DNA from: Halobacterium sp. DL1
GTDB lineage: Archaea; Halobacteriota; Halobacteria; Halobacteriales; Halobacteriaceae
NCBI GenBank assembly: GCA_000230955.3
Contig: CP007060.1
Location: 1,922,001 to 1,986,000 of the forward strand
Direction of reading: 5' to 3'
DNA: 64,000 nt
Positions 1 to 7,983 of this stretch are shown piece after piece; position 1 is the first letter of the stretch, and each line of letters opens with the position of its first letter. Under the pieces are notes generated by a model. It was not told where the DNA came from, did no database searches, and saw nothing but the letters and a program-made list of their open reading frames with translations. Made by a program: the position numbers and the translations under genes.

Positions 1-1
1 G

Positions 2-196
2 GCCGACCTCCTCTACTTCGGGCTGGTCGGCTCCCGGGCGCCGTACGTCGTCTCGTTCGTCGTGCTGACCGCGGCGGCCGCACTCCACTTCGTGGCAGTC
101 TGGCTGTTCGTCCGCGACTTCGTCGACATCGAACCCGGGTCCATCAGCATCGAGACAAGTGACGTCGAGGGGGGATTCGCCGATGACGCCGAGTGA
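2..196 (+). CDS. C-terminal end of a membrane transporter (partial, probably MFS)
   Basis: Only the last 64 codons are in the window; the gene begins upstream. The readable part has one strong membrane helix (about residues 14-38 of the fragment) followed by a short acidic cytoplasmic tail ending GGFADDAE. A final helix plus an acidic tail fits the last transmembrane segment of a major-facilitator-type permease, but no diagnostic loop is present, so the family is a guess. The stop codon overlaps the start of the next gene by 14 bp, which suggests co-transcription. Confidence 0.55.
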   Translation, partial: ADLLYFGLVGSRAPYVVSFVVLTAAAALHFVAVWLFVRDFVDIEPGSISIETSDVEGGFADDAE

Positions 197-731
197 GGGC
201 GAACTCCGTCCGGAGACACCGGGGGAACTCGACGGCGTCGCGGCGGGCGAGCAGGCGCTCGTCGCGCTCCCGGGGACGAAGTTCAAGTACGAGATGCTCC
301 CCGAACGCGCCTTCGAGAACCTCCTGGTGGTGTCCATTGGCCGGAGTCCGACGCAGATAGAGCGGGCCCTCGAACAGCGCGGCGTCCCCACGCGGAACGT
401 CGGCGTCGTCCCCATCACCGGGTCGTCCGTCAACTACGAGGGACCGATGTGGACGTCGAACCGCGTGAGTCCGATGGACTTCACGGGTATCAGCATCGAG
501 TTCAACCGCGGGTTCGGCCACCTGAAACCCGGTACCGGGTGGGTGCTCGTGGACAGCGTGAGCATCCTGTTGATGTACGCGGAGGTGAACCGGGTCTACC
601 GCCTGCTGGACTCCATCGTCGGCACGTGTCGCACCCGCGACGTCACTGGCGTGTACACCGTCGACGGCAACGCGGTGACGCCGGAGACGCTGAACCGGTT
701 CCGGGGGCTGTTCGACGAGTTCGTGGAGTGA
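183..731 (+). CDS. DUF7504-like haloarchaeal protein (RecA-like fold suspected)
   Basis: A 182-residue soluble protein. It has alternating hydrophobic strands (NLLVVSIGRSP near residue 43, WVLVDSVSILLMY near 125) and a conserved-looking VNYEGPMWTS segment. This is the general appearance of the DUF7504 proteins common in haloarchaea, which are thought to have a RecA/KaiC-like core without a full Walker A motif; none is visible here. The ATG at 183 is preferred over one at 159 because it starts just inside the end of the upstream transporter gene. Function unknown; the family assignment is from memory of its pattern. Confidence 0.6.
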   Translation: MTPSEGELRPETPGELDGVAAGEQALVALPGTKFKYEMLPERAFENLLVVSIGRSPTQIERALEQRGVPTRNVGVVPITGSSVNYEGPMWTSNRVSPMDFTGISIEFNRGFGHLKPGTGWVLVDSVSILLMYAEVNRVYRLLDSIVGTCRTRDVTGVYTVDGNAVTPETLNRFRGLFDEFVE

Positions 732-743
732 CGGGCGCCGACG

Positions 744-1217
744 CTACGCGAACTGCACCCACACCATCACGGCGAGGATGGCGACAGTGAGCACGAGTTG
801 CATCGCAGAGGACGCGAGCACGCCGACCGTGGCGTACGCTGCGCGGCGCGCGCTCTCCTCGACGTCCCGGTCCTCGTACAGTTCGAGTGCGAAGACGGTG
901 CCCGCCACGCCGACGAGCAGACCGATGGGGCCGGTCGGAATCATCAACGCGAACCCGACGATTCCCGCGGCGATGGCGGTCTTCGTGTCGGTCCCGCCGG
1001 CGCGGGCCCCGACGAACCCCGCGAGCCAGTCGACGGCCACGGCGAGCAGCGCGACGAGTACGAGACCGGCGAGCAACAGCGGGCCCGGTCGGCCGGTCTG
1101 CCACCAGTAGACGAGGACACCGGCGAGCGAGAGGAGACCACTTGGCAGCAGCGGGAGCACACTCCCGACGACGCCGAGGGCCAGCAACACGAACGCGAGC
1201 GCGACGAGCACCTCCAT
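744..1217 (-). CDS. DUF456 family integral membrane protein
   Basis: A 157-residue protein made almost entirely of hydrophobic helices, with glycine-rich turns and the IPTGPIGLLVG segment typical of DUF456 (PF04306). There are about four to five membrane spans. Function is not established for the family. It lies downstream of tmcA on the same strand with a 24-bp gap, so it is probably the second gene of that transcription unit, and it converges on the DUF7504-like gene with only 12 bp between the stops. Confidence 0.8.
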   Translation of the reverse strand: MEVLVALAFVLLALGVVGSVLPLLPSGLLSLAGVLVYWWQTGRPGPLLLAGLVLVALLAVAVDWLAGFVGARAGGTDTKTAIAAGIVGFALMIPTGPIGLLVGVAGTVFALELYEDRDVEESARRAAYATVGVLASSAMQLVLTVAILAVMVWVQFA

Positions 1218-1241
1218 GTCCGCTCGTTCGGCCGTCTGCCC

Positions 1242-3476
1242 CTAATCCTCGTCGGTGAATCGGGCCAGTTCGGCGCGCGCCGCGTCGTCGCCGTACGCGA
1301 CGACGAGCGGCCGGAGCGCGTCGCCGAGGGCGCGCATCGCCTGCCCCGTCGAGTGGAAGCCGAGTTCCGCGACGACGTCGCTCCACGGGCGGGCCTGCAG
1401 GAGTTTTCGTACGAGCAGGCGCTCCTCGCTTGCGGAGAGCAGGGCGGCGTCGCCGGCGACGAGGTGGTAGCGGGCGAGGCGCCGGAACGGTCCGGGGTCG
1501 ACGCTGTACATCCCGGGACCGTGCGCGGCGCCCGCGACGACCCGCCACTCGTCGGCCGAGAGGTCGAGGCCGGGGTCGGCGTCGCACGCACGCAGCGCCG
1601 CTCGCGCGACGTCCGTGTCGAGGTCCCGCAGTGGGTCGGAGAGCACGCTCGCGCTCCGCCGGGCGAACCAGGCCGCGTGGCGGTCGTGGAGCGCGCGGCC
1701 GGCGTCGGTGAGCGGTGCGAGCATCACCGCGGAGTACTCGCCGCTGGTGTCGTTGCGCGTCGTCGAGAGGTGGACCGTCGAGTAGCCGTTGTCGGCCCAG
1801 AACGACAGCAGTTCCGGGGTGGCGCCGTAGCCCACGCCGAGCCAGTCTGCTTCACCCTCGAACTCCCCGCGGACCGCCGAGAGGAGCCGCGAACCGAGGC
1901 CGCGCTCGCGGACCGCGTGGTGGGTGGCGATGCGCATCACGCGCCAGCCGACGGGGACGGCGGCGTCCTCGTCGCGCAACTGGCTGGTGAGCACATCCGG
2001 AATCATGTTCCCCTTGACGCGTTCGCCCTCGTACATCGCCGTCCGCAGGCCGGTGTCGAGGCCGCCTTCGCGGGCGAGCAGCGCGACGCTCACGACGTGG
2101 CCGTCGTGGACGAGCGCGCGGACGGCGAGGTTCGGGGCGTCCAGCAGGCGCGCGAGGTCGTTCGGCTCGGTCCTGTAGTGGGCGTAGACGAGCAGGCCGA
2201 ACGTCTCCCGGAGCAGGTGGTCGTCCGCGAGCAGTGCCTCTGGAGAGAACGCTTCGTACGCCGCGTCGTCGACTGAGGCGTCGGTGACGAGCGGGTCGAC
2301 GGCGGGCCGCGCGTCGAGCAGGAGCGCGCGGAACGCCCACGTCTCTACCGGGTCGCCCGCAGCGTACCGGATGGGGTCGACGAGCGCCACCTCCGTCACC
2401 TCGTGGGCGCTGTCGTCGAGTCGGTCCCGGAACCGGACGTCGAAGCCGCGGCCCGCACCCTCGTAGCCGTGGACCGTGGTCGTGAACGCGAGTCGCTCGC
2501 AGTCGAGCAGCGCTTCGAGCAGTCGGACCGGAATGGCTGCCGCTTCGTCGGCGAACACCGCGTCCGGGTCGCCCGGAAGTTCGGCCGCTACTGGGGGTTT
2601 CTCGAACCTGATTCGTCCGCCCGAATCGGTTTCGATGGTGTCGCCATCACCCCGGAGGGCGTCGAGTTCGCCGAGCAGTTCCCGGGCACGGGCGAACAGT
2701 TCGTCCGTGCTCCGGCGACCCGGGGCGGTGACGAGCACGTCCATCCCGTCGCGGGCGAGGCAGGCGGCTGCGAGGCCCGCGACGCTGGATTTGCCGCGGC
2801 CGCGGTCGGCCTCCGCGACGACGGCTGCCGGGACCTCGGCGAGTTCTTCGAAAGTCGTCAGAGCGCTCATCTGGTCGCCCGTGAGGCAGGCCTCGTACGC
2901 TTCACGGGGGAAGGCTGCGGCGTCGGGCGGGTCCGGACGTGGTTCGGCGAGCTGGGGGGCGGGGTCGGTCAGTCCGTCGCGTTCGAGCCGGTTCTCGTCC
3001 ACGTCGTAGATGGCGATACCGGGATGTGCGCGCAGTGTGGCGACGAGGCGTCGTCGGAAGTTCCCCGCGACGTCGTCGACGCCGAACGGCGGCACCGCCA
3101 GCCCCTCGTCGAAGGCGTCGCGGCGCTCCGGCCAGTCGTCGAGTGCGGGGGCGAGGAGTACGAGGAGGCCGCCGCCGTCCACTGCGCCGACGACGCGGCC
3201 GAGCGCGTTCGGGCGGCAGTCCGGGTGGGCGTCGAAGACGACGGCGCTCCGTGTGGTGCCCAGCAGGCGGTCGGCGTTCCGCGGGGCCACCTGCTCGCAG
3301 GCGAGGGCGTCCCGCGTCGACACCAGGGTCGTGCCCCCGAGCGGAATCGGGAGTTCCTCGAGGAGCGTGCTGGCGGCGTCCAGGCCCGCCTCGCGGTCGC
3401 CGGCGAGGACGAGCAGGCGTCGCTCGTCGGCCGACCGGGCCTCCCGGAGCAGTGCCCGCGCAGCGTCGACGTTCAT
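1242..3476 (-). CDS. tmcA: tRNA(Met) cytidine acetyltransferase TmcA
   Basis: A 744-residue enzyme that uses acetyl-CoA and ATP to N4-acetylate a cytidine, classically C34 of elongator tRNA-Met; archaeal relatives can act on further RNAs. Seen directly: an N-terminal domain (1-180), a RecA-like helicase module with Walker A EADRGRGKSS at 222-231 and Walker B-like DEAA at 310-313, a GNAT domain with acetyl-CoA motif RERGLGSRLL near 523-532, and a C-terminal RNA-binding tail. The order and length match the TmcA/NAT10 family. The gene is divergent from the ribosomal operon and followed by DUF456. Confidence 0.95.
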   Translation of the reverse strand: MNVDAARALLREARSADERRLLVLAGDREAGLDAASTLLEELPIPLGGTTLVSTRDALACEQVAPRNADRLLGTTRSAVVFDAHPDCRPNALGRVVGAVDGGGLLVLLAPALDDWPERRDAFDEGLAVPPFGVDDVAGNFRRRLVATLRAHPGIAIYDVDENRLERDGLTDPAPQLAEPRPDPPDAAAFPREAYEACLTGDQMSALTTFEELAEVPAAVVAEADRGRGKSSVAGLAAACLARDGMDVLVTAPGRRSTDELFARARELLGELDALRGDGDTIETDSGGRIRFEKPPVAAELPGDPDAVFADEAAAIPVRLLEALLDCERLAFTTTVHGYEGAGRGFDVRFRDRLDDSAHEVTEVALVDPIRYAAGDPVETWAFRALLLDARPAVDPLVTDASVDDAAYEAFSPEALLADDHLLRETFGLLVYAHYRTEPNDLARLLDAPNLAVRALVHDGHVVSVALLAREGGLDTGLRTAMYEGERVKGNMIPDVLTSQLRDEDAAVPVGWRVMRIATHHAVRERGLGSRLLSAVRGEFEGEADWLGVGYGATPELLSFWADNGYSTVHLSTTRNDTSGEYSAVMLAPLTDAGRALHDRHAAWFARRSASVLSDPLRDLDTDVARAALRACDADPGLDLSADEWRVVAGAAHGPGMYSVDPGPFRRLARYHLVAGDAALLSASEERLLVRKLLQARPWSDVVAELGFHSTGQAMRALGDALRPLVVAYGDDAARAELARFTDED

Positions 3477-3551
3477 CGACCCCTGCTTCGGGGAGGCGGG
3501 GGAAGGGCGTTTCGTCCGGCGTGTCTCGCCGTCGCACGGCGACGTGCTTTG

Positions 3552-3565
3552 AAAGCGCTTTTAAC
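3552..3565 (+). promoter_or_regulatory. TATA-like promoter element upstream of rpl7ae
   Basis: CTTTTAAC (3558-3565) lies about 116 bp before the L7Ae start, with the short palindrome AAAGCGCTTT overlapping it. Its distance implies a 5' leader of roughly 90 nt, which is long for a haloarchaeon. No other AT-rich box lies closer to the start codon. Confidence 0.5.
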
Positions 3566-3611
3566 TGAGGGACCCGGATGAGTAGGATACAGCCTGTGGA
3601 GGGTCGATGAT

Positions 3612-3649
3612 GCTCCTAGCCGTCAGGGATTCCGAACCGGCAGGGGAGC
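3612..3649 (+). promoter_or_regulatory. Leader hairpin of the L7Ae operon mRNA
   Basis: The predicted leader folds into an interrupted stem: GCTCC (3612-3616) with GGAGC (3645-3649), and GCCG (3619-3622) with CGGC (3638-3641), separated by an asymmetric purine-rich internal loop (UA opposite AGG). The sequence GATGATG, resembling a C box, precedes it. L7Ae is known to bind kink-turns and autoregulate through its own leader in some archaea. A canonical kink-turn is not clear here, so the role is inferred. Confidence 0.35.
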
Positions 3650-3680
3650 GCAAGCCCGTCCGCGGGAAGGTGAACAACAT

Positions 3681-4043
3681 ATGCCAGTGTACGTTGACTA
3701 CGACGTTCCAGCCGACCTCCAGGAGCGAGCCCTCGAAGCGCTCGAAGTGGCTCGTGACACAGGAACAGTAAAGAAGGGAACCAACGAGACGACCAAGGCC
3801 GTCGAGCGCGGCAACGCCTCGCTCGTCTACGTCGCCGAGGACGTCTCTCCCGAAGAGATCGTGATGCACCTGCCCGAACTCGCCGACGAGAAGGGCATCG
3901 GCGTGACGTTCGTCGAGACGCAGGACGAACTCGGCAACGCCGCCGGCCTCGAAGTCGGCAGCGCCGCCGCGGCCATCGTGGACGCCGGCGACGCCGAGGA
4001 CGACGTCGAGGACATCGCGCAGAAGATCGAGGACCTCCAGTAA
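3681..4043 (+). CDS. rpl7ae: Ribosomal protein L7Ae
   Basis: A 120-residue acidic L7Ae. Besides the large ribosomal subunit, this kink-turn-binding protein serves box C/D and H/ACA RNPs and archaeal RNase P. The family signature is clear: [14 protein letters not shown] (residues 32-45, the RNA-binding loop) and the [10 protein letters not shown] strand-turn. A Shine-Dalgarno-like GGAAGGTGA lies 7 nt before the ATG, unusual for mostly leaderless haloarchaea and consistent with the long leader. It is first in a tight operon with S28e, L24e and Ndk. Nop5 and fibrillarin, its box C/D partners, are encoded at 15.3-16.7 kb. Confidence 0.97.
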   Translation: MPVYVDYDVPADLQERALEALEVARDTGTVKKGTNETTKAVERGNASLVYVAEDVSPEEIVMHLPELADEKGIGVTFVETQDELGNAAGLEVGSAAAAIVDAGDAEDDVEDIAQKIEDLQ

Positions 4044-4049
4044 CCAGCA

Positions 4050-4274
4050 ATGAGTGCAGAGGAATCTGAAGAGGGCGCCACGCCCGCCGAAGTCATCGAA
4101 GTCGTCGGCAAGACCGGGATGCACGGCGAGGCGATGCAGGTGAAGTGCCGCATACAGGAGGGCTCGAACCAGGGCCGCATCATCACGCGGAACGTCCTGG
4201 GCCCCGTCCGAGTGGGGGACGTCCTCCAGCTCAAGGAAACCGCCCGCGAGGCGGACTCCATCGGTGGTCAGTAA
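4050..4274 (+). CDS. rps28e: Ribosomal protein S28e
   Basis: A 74-residue small-subunit protein with the compact OB-fold typical of S28e. The family pattern is visible: [13 protein letters not shown] (near 25-37), then [17 protein letters not shown] (near 46-62). The GTGMxG-VTQVR-like region and LGPVR-GDIL ending are the hallmarks. It starts 6 bp after the L7Ae stop, and its TAA overlaps the ATG of L24e by one base, so the three ribosomal genes are surely co-transcribed and probably translationally coupled. Confidence 0.96.
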   Translation: MSAEESEEGATPAEVIEVVGKTGMHGEAMQVKCRIQEGSNQGRIITRNVLGPVRVGDVLQLKETAREADSIGGQ

Positions 4275-4459
4275 TGGTTCAGACTCGAACGTGTGACTAC
4301 TGTGGCGCCGACATCGAGCCCGGTACGGGCACGATGTTCGTCCACAACGACGGGAGCACAGTGCACTTCTGTTCGTCGAAGTGCGAGAAGAACGCCGACC
4401 TCGGCCGCGAGCCACGCGACGTGGAGTGGACCGAGGAAGAACAGGAAGTCGAGGACTGA
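4274..4459 (+). CDS. rpl24e: Ribosomal protein L24e
   Basis: A 61-residue zinc-ribbon ribosomal protein of the large subunit. Four cysteines are in the expected arrangement: C7 and C10 (CDYC) and C33 and C37 (CSSKC). The [12 protein letters not shown] stretch between them is the typical L24e core. The C-terminus is rich in glutamate, as in halophiles. The chosen ATG overlaps the TAA of S28e by a single base. Third gene of the L7Ae operon. Confidence 0.96.
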   Translation: MVQTRTCDYCGADIEPGTGTMFVHNDGSTVHFCSSKCEKNADLGREPRDVEWTEEEQEVED

Positions 4460-4462
4460 CAG

Positions 4463-4945
4463 ATGAGCCACCACGACGAACGCACCTTCGTGATGGTCAA
4501 GCCCGACGGCGTCCAGCGCGGTCTCATCGGCGACGTCGTCTCCCGGCTCGAGGACAAGGGCCTGAAGATGGTGGGCGGCAAGTTCATGCAGATCGACGAG
4601 GAGCTCGCCCACGAGCACTACGCCGAGCACGAGGACAAGCCGTTCTTCGACGGGCTCGTCGAGTTCATCACCTCCGGACCCGTCTTCGCGATGGTCTGGG
4701 AGGGCGCGGACGCCACGCGGCAGGTCCGCCAGATGATGGGCGCGACGGACGCCCAGGAGGCCGCTCCGGGCACCATCCGCGGCGACTACGGCAACGACCT
4801 CGGCCACAACCTCATCCACGGGAGCGACCACGAGGACGAGGGCGCCAACGAGCGCGAGATCGGGCTCTTCTTCGACGAGGACGAACTCGTCGACTGGGAG
4901 CTCAGTACCGCCTCGTGGGTGTACGAGGACGCCGACGACCACTAG
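4463..4945 (+). CDS. ndk: Nucleoside diphosphate kinase
   Basis: A 160-residue enzyme that transfers the gamma phosphate of ATP to other NDPs through a phosphohistidine. Motifs: [12 protein letters not shown] near residues 9-20, and the active-site segment NLIHGSDH containing the catalytic histidine (H-G-S-D) near residue 116-119. Length is slightly longer than bacterial Ndk because of an acidic insertion (EDEGAN) after the active site. The start is 3 bp after the L24e stop. The order rpl7ae-rps28e-rpl24e-ndk is widely conserved in haloarchaea. Confidence 0.97.
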   Translation: MSHHDERTFVMVKPDGVQRGLIGDVVSRLEDKGLKMVGGKFMQIDEELAHEHYAEHEDKPFFDGLVEFITSGPVFAMVWEGADATRQVRQMMGATDAQEAAPGTIRGDYGNDLGHNLIHGSDHEDEGANEREIGLFFDEDELVDWELSTASWVYEDADDH

Positions 4946-4989
4946 CGACGCCGACCTTTTTCGTCGCGCAGTTAGAACTTCGAGTAGCC

Positions 4990-5563
4990 ATGCAGTTCAG
5001 CGTCGACCAGGGCGACATCGCCGCACAGAAAGCGGACGCGCTCGTGAACGCCGCGGGGACGAGCCTCGAGATGGGGTCGGGCGTCGAGGGCGCACTCCGC
5101 CGGGGCGCCGGCCCCGAAATCAACGAGGAGGCGACGTCGAAGGGTCCAGTGGACCTCGGCGAGGTCGCGGTGACAGACGCCTACGACCTCGACGTTCGGA
5201 AATCGTGGAGCGATTTCCGCAGCCCATCAGAAATCAGGGATTTCTGAGGACGCGGAGTACGTCATTCACGCGGCCGCGATGCCCCACTACGGCGACGGAG
5301 AAGCCACCGCGGAGAGCATCAGAGCGGCCACCCGGAACGCCCTCGCGGCCGCCGACGAGCGTGGTTGTGAGTCACTCGTGATTCCGGCCCTCGGCTGTGG
5401 CGTCGCGGGGTTCGACCTGACTGAGGGGGCCCGCATCATCCCCGAGGAGATTCTGGAGTTCGACCCCGATTCGCTCCGTGACGTCCGCTTCATCGCCTAC
5501 GCCGACGACGAGTACGATACCGTCGGGCGCGTCGCGAGCGAGGTCCGCGAGCGCTCGGGCTAG
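4990..5563 (+). pseudogene. Macro-domain (ADP-ribose-binding) protein gene, disrupted by a palindromic insertion
   Basis: The 5' part encodes a macro domain start (VDQGDIAAQKADALVNAAG, then GSGVEGALRRGAG) and the 3' part its end (HAAAMPHYGDG, SLVIPALGCGVAGF). Macro domains bind ADP-ribose or hydrolyse its derivatives. The halves are in frames +1 and +2 because 58 bp (5195-5252) have been inserted after codon AYDLD; the inserted DNA is flanked by GACG on both sides and brings a TGA at 5245-5247. Deleting it restores an uninterrupted protein reading ...DLDAEYVIHAAAM. Either the gene is dead, or two fragments (4990-5247 and 5279-5563) are made. A sequencing artefact is unlikely, since the extra DNA is structured. 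Confidence 0.8.
5195..5252 (+). repeat. 58-bp double-palindrome insertion element
   Basis: Contains CGGAAATCG-tggag-CGATTTCCG (5197-5219) followed by AGAAATC-agg-GATTTCT (5229-5245): two consecutive perfect inverted repeats. It is flanked by the direct repeat GACG (5191-5194 and 5249-5252). The size, pairs of hairpins and lack of coding capacity resemble small palindromic repeat elements. I found no second copy in this window. Confidence 0.6.
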
Positions 5564-5595
5564 GGTTTCTTCCGGCGGCGGAGCGACCGCCCCGT

Positions 5596-5871
5596 ATGGA
5601 CTGTATCGTCTGCAACAAGACGGGGCCGATCTACCGGCTCGTCGACGGTGACGCGATCGGCATCTGCGAGCAGTGCGTCGCCGAGCACGTGCCCGCCGAC
5701 ATCGACAACGCGACGTGTCTCTACTGCGGCCAGCCGGGCGACTACGACCTCGTGGAGTTCGTCGGCGCCGTGACGGCCGCTGGCGAGGAGTCCCAGGAGG
5801 AGTACGAACGGGTGACTGACGACGTCGTCTGCAGGAGCCACCTAGAAAAACTGCGCCGGGAGGACGCCTGA
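5596..5871 (+). CDS. Small zinc-ribbon protein, function unknown
   Basis: A 91-residue protein with paired cysteines: CIVC at residues 3-6, CEQC near 34-37, CLYC near 50-53, and a late CRSH. The pattern suggests one or two structural zinc sites; the C-terminal half is acidic and helical. No enzyme motif is visible. It follows the broken macro-domain gene on the same strand with a 32-bp gap and converges on the methionine synthase operon (4 bp between stops). I do not recognise a named family with certainty. Confidence 0.7.
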   Translation: MDCIVCNKTGPIYRLVDGDAIGICEQCVAEHVPADIDNATCLYCGQPGDYDLVEFVGAVTAAGEESQEEYERVTDDVVCRSHLEKLRREDA

Positions 5872-5875
5872 GGCG

Positions 5876-6937
5876 TCAGTCGTCGGCGGGCGCGGCCGCC
5901 GAGACGTCGATGTTCCCCTCGTCGAGGTCGGCCTCGACGTTGCGGGCGGCGGTGACGAGGTTCGCCATCTTCTCGTAGGCGACCTCACGGGGGAGGAGTT
6001 TCACGCCGCAGTCAGGGCTGACGGTGAGCCGCTCGGGCGGCACGACCTCCAGGCCCTTCCGGATGTTCGCCTCGATCTGTTCGACGGATTCGACCTCGGC
6101 GACGTGGGCGTCGACGACGCCGAGCGCGAGATCCTTGGTGAAGTCGGGGTCCTTGAAGACGTCTAGCTGCTCGTAGTCGCCGTTGGCGAGTTCGAGGTCG
6201 AACTCGTCGACCGGGAACTCCAGAATCTCCGGGTAGATGCGGGAGTAGTCGCCGTAGCAGACGTGGAGACCGATGCGGACGTCCTCGGGAATCCCGTCGG
6301 CGATGCGTTCGAGGCAGCCGCCGACGATGGCGTGGTCGTCCGGCGTGGTCGCGAGGGCGGGTTCGTCGATCTGGATGTAGCGGGCGCCCGCCTCGACGAG
6401 TTTCTCGATCTCCTCGTTGACGAGGTCCGCGAGGTCGTAGGCGAGGGCCTCGTCGTCGTCGTAGGCCTCGTTGAAACTCCAGTTGGCGAGCGTGTACGGC
6501 CCCGTGATGGGGACCTTCACCGGGCGCTCGGCGACGCTCGCGGTGAACTCGTACTCGTCGACGAGCCACGACTCGTCGTACTCGACGTCGCTGACGACGC
6601 TGGGCTTGTCGAAGTAGTTGTGGCCCCACACCTTCACGGGGCCGTTGAACTCGTAGCCGTCGATGCGGTGGGCGAAGAACTCCACCATCTCGTTGCGCCG
6701 CATCTCGCCGTCCACGACGACGTCGAGGCCCGCGCGCTCGTGCTCCTCGGTGATGAGGCGAGCGGCGTCGTCGGTGGCTTCGGCCCACTCGTCGTCGCCG
6801 AAGTCGGCGTCCGGGTCCTCCCAGAGGTCCTTCGCGCGGTCGAGCCACTTCGGCTTCGGGTAGGAGCCGACGACGGTGGTCAGCAGGAAGTGGTCGTTCG
6901 CGTGGCCCTCGGGGCGGAACTGGTCGCGGTTGCTCAT
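5876..6937 (-). CDS. metE: Cobalamin-independent-type methionine synthase (MetE C-terminal domain, core MetE)
   Basis: A 353-residue (beta/alpha)8 enzyme equivalent to the catalytic C-terminal half of MetE; it methylates homocysteine to methionine. The zinc-ligand pattern is intact: H225-V-C227 (LHVCYGDY), an acidic residue near 248, and C310 in SPDCGVK; D191 in QIDEPAL matches the homocysteine-binding region. Archaeal core MetE proteins lack the folate-binding N-terminal half, so the methyl donor may be a methylcorrinoid or another carrier. It overlaps the upstream paralogue by 4 bp (ATGA), implying coupled expression of the two. Confidence 0.9.
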   Translation of the reverse strand: MSNRDQFRPEGHANDHFLLTTVVGSYPKPKWLDRAKDLWEDPDADFGDDEWAEATDDAARLITEEHERAGLDVVVDGEMRRNEMVEFFAHRIDGYEFNGPVKVWGHNYFDKPSVVSDVEYDESWLVDEYEFTASVAERPVKVPITGPYTLANWSFNEAYDDDEALAYDLADLVNEEIEKLVEAGARYIQIDEPALATTPDDHAIVGGCLERIADGIPEDVRIGLHVCYGDYSRIYPEILEFPVDEFDLELANGDYEQLDVFKDPDFTKDLALGVVDAHVAEVESVEQIEANIRKGLEVVPPERLTVSPDCGVKLLPREVAYEKMANLVTAARNVEADLDEGNIDVSAAAPADD

Positions 6938-7923
6938 GCTTCCACCTCCGGGGCGACGGCCTGCCCGAGCGCGGCGAGTTTCTCCTCGAAGCGGTTGACG
7001 GGCAGGTAGAACAGTTCGGTGTTCGACGTGACGTAGACGTCGTCGAAGTCGCCGGGGACGGCGTCCTGGAACCAGTCGATGCGTTCCCGGATGGTCTCCG
7101 GTGACTCGACGAGCGTGTTCTGGCCGTCGACGACGCCGAGGGCGACGGAGTCCTTGGTGCCGTACTCGGCCACGTTGTAGACGTTGTCGTCGTGGTTCGA
7201 GACGAGGTCGTAGCCAATTGCGTCGACGTCCGCGTCGAGCAGGTGGGCGTGGACCTTCTCCTCGAGGGCGCCCCAGTAGGAGTGGGCGACGACATCCGCG
7301 TCGGCGGCCCTGGCTACCTCGTCGATGGCTTCGCTGGCGCGCTCGTCGGCGCCCTCACCGGGCGGATTCGTCACGAGCGAGGGTTCGAGGACGAACACCG
7401 TCTCGACGGCATCCGGGAACGCCTCGACCTCGCCGGCGAGGAACTCCGCGACGGCGGCGAGGAACTCCTCGTCGTCGCCGTAGTGCTCGTCGGTCGCGAG
7501 GTCCGCCAGCGAGTACGGGCCGGGGACGACGGCCTGCAGGTCGTCGGTGAGGTCGGCCGCTGCGTCGAGGTCTGCGGCGATGTCCCCGGAGAAGTCCAGG
7601 TCGCCCTGCACGACGGGGTCGCGGTAGAAGTTGTTGTTGTCGTAGTAGCGGACGATGCCGCCGGCCTCCACGTTCTCGTGGACGGTGAGCGGGTGGGCGA
7701 GCATGTCGTCCCAGCGGGCCTGGCCTTCGACGACGCGGTCGAGGCCGGCGTCCTGCTGGGCGCCCACGAGTTCCTCGCGGACGTCGTCGTACGTGGATTC
7801 GATGGCGGGGTCCTCGTCGCCGCTGACGAGGTCGTGTTTCTGGTGGCCCTTCAGGTCCGACAGCCGCTCCTTGGCGTCGTCGGGGAGGGGGTAGAGGCCG
7901 AGAGTCGTGGCGATTCGGGTCAT
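6934..7923 (-). CDS. MetE-like paralogue lacking the catalytic zinc ligands
   Basis: A 329-residue TIM-barrel protein homologous to MetE and first gene of the pair. The fold markers are there (VPGPYSLADLA near 133-143, FVLEPSLVTNPP near 177-188), but the metal site is not: the HxC motif is replaced by AHSYWG (213-218) and the SPDCG segment by TSNTELFYLP (299-308). It therefore probably does not activate homocysteine itself. Known annotations call such genes methionine synthase too. It could bind the methyl donor and pair with the zinc-bearing partner, like the N-terminal half of full-length MetE; this is inference. Confidence 0.85.
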   Translation of the reverse strand: MTRIATTLGLYPLPDDAKERLSDLKGHQKHDLVSGDEDPAIESTYDDVREELVGAQQDAGLDRVVEGQARWDDMLAHPLTVHENVEAGGIVRYYDNNNFYRDPVVQGDLDFSGDIAADLDAAADLTDDLQAVVPGPYSLADLATDEHYGDDEEFLAAVAEFLAGEVEAFPDAVETVFVLEPSLVTNPPGEGADERASEAIDEVARAADADVVAHSYWGALEEKVHAHLLDADVDAIGYDLVSNHDDNVYNVAEYGTKDSVALGVVDGQNTLVESPETIRERIDWFQDAVPGDFDDVYVTSNTELFYLPVNRFEEKLAALGQAVAPEVEA

Positions 7924-7950
7924 CTACCCGACGGTATGCGATACCCGCGT

Positions 7951-7975
7951 TTAATATTTTCCATCAAGAAATATT
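7951..7975 (-). promoter_or_regulatory. TATA box and inverted repeat of the metE-pair operon
   Basis: An AT-rich block lies 28 bp before the start codon at 7923, placing a TATA element at 7951-7960 for leaderless transcription. It forms a perfect 7-bp inverted repeat AATATTT (7953-7959) / AAATATT (7969-7975) with a 9-bp spacer, well placed for a regulator that blocks TBP/TFB binding. Confidence 0.5.
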
Positions 7976-7983
7976 CCCGTAGG

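Noticed and set aside
798-2276. Long plus-strand open frame opposite tmcA and DUF456 (492 codons)
   Set aside because: It is an antisense shadow in high-GC DNA, with repetitive Arg/Glu/Val-rich content and no recognisable domain; the minus strand encodes clear TmcA motifs.
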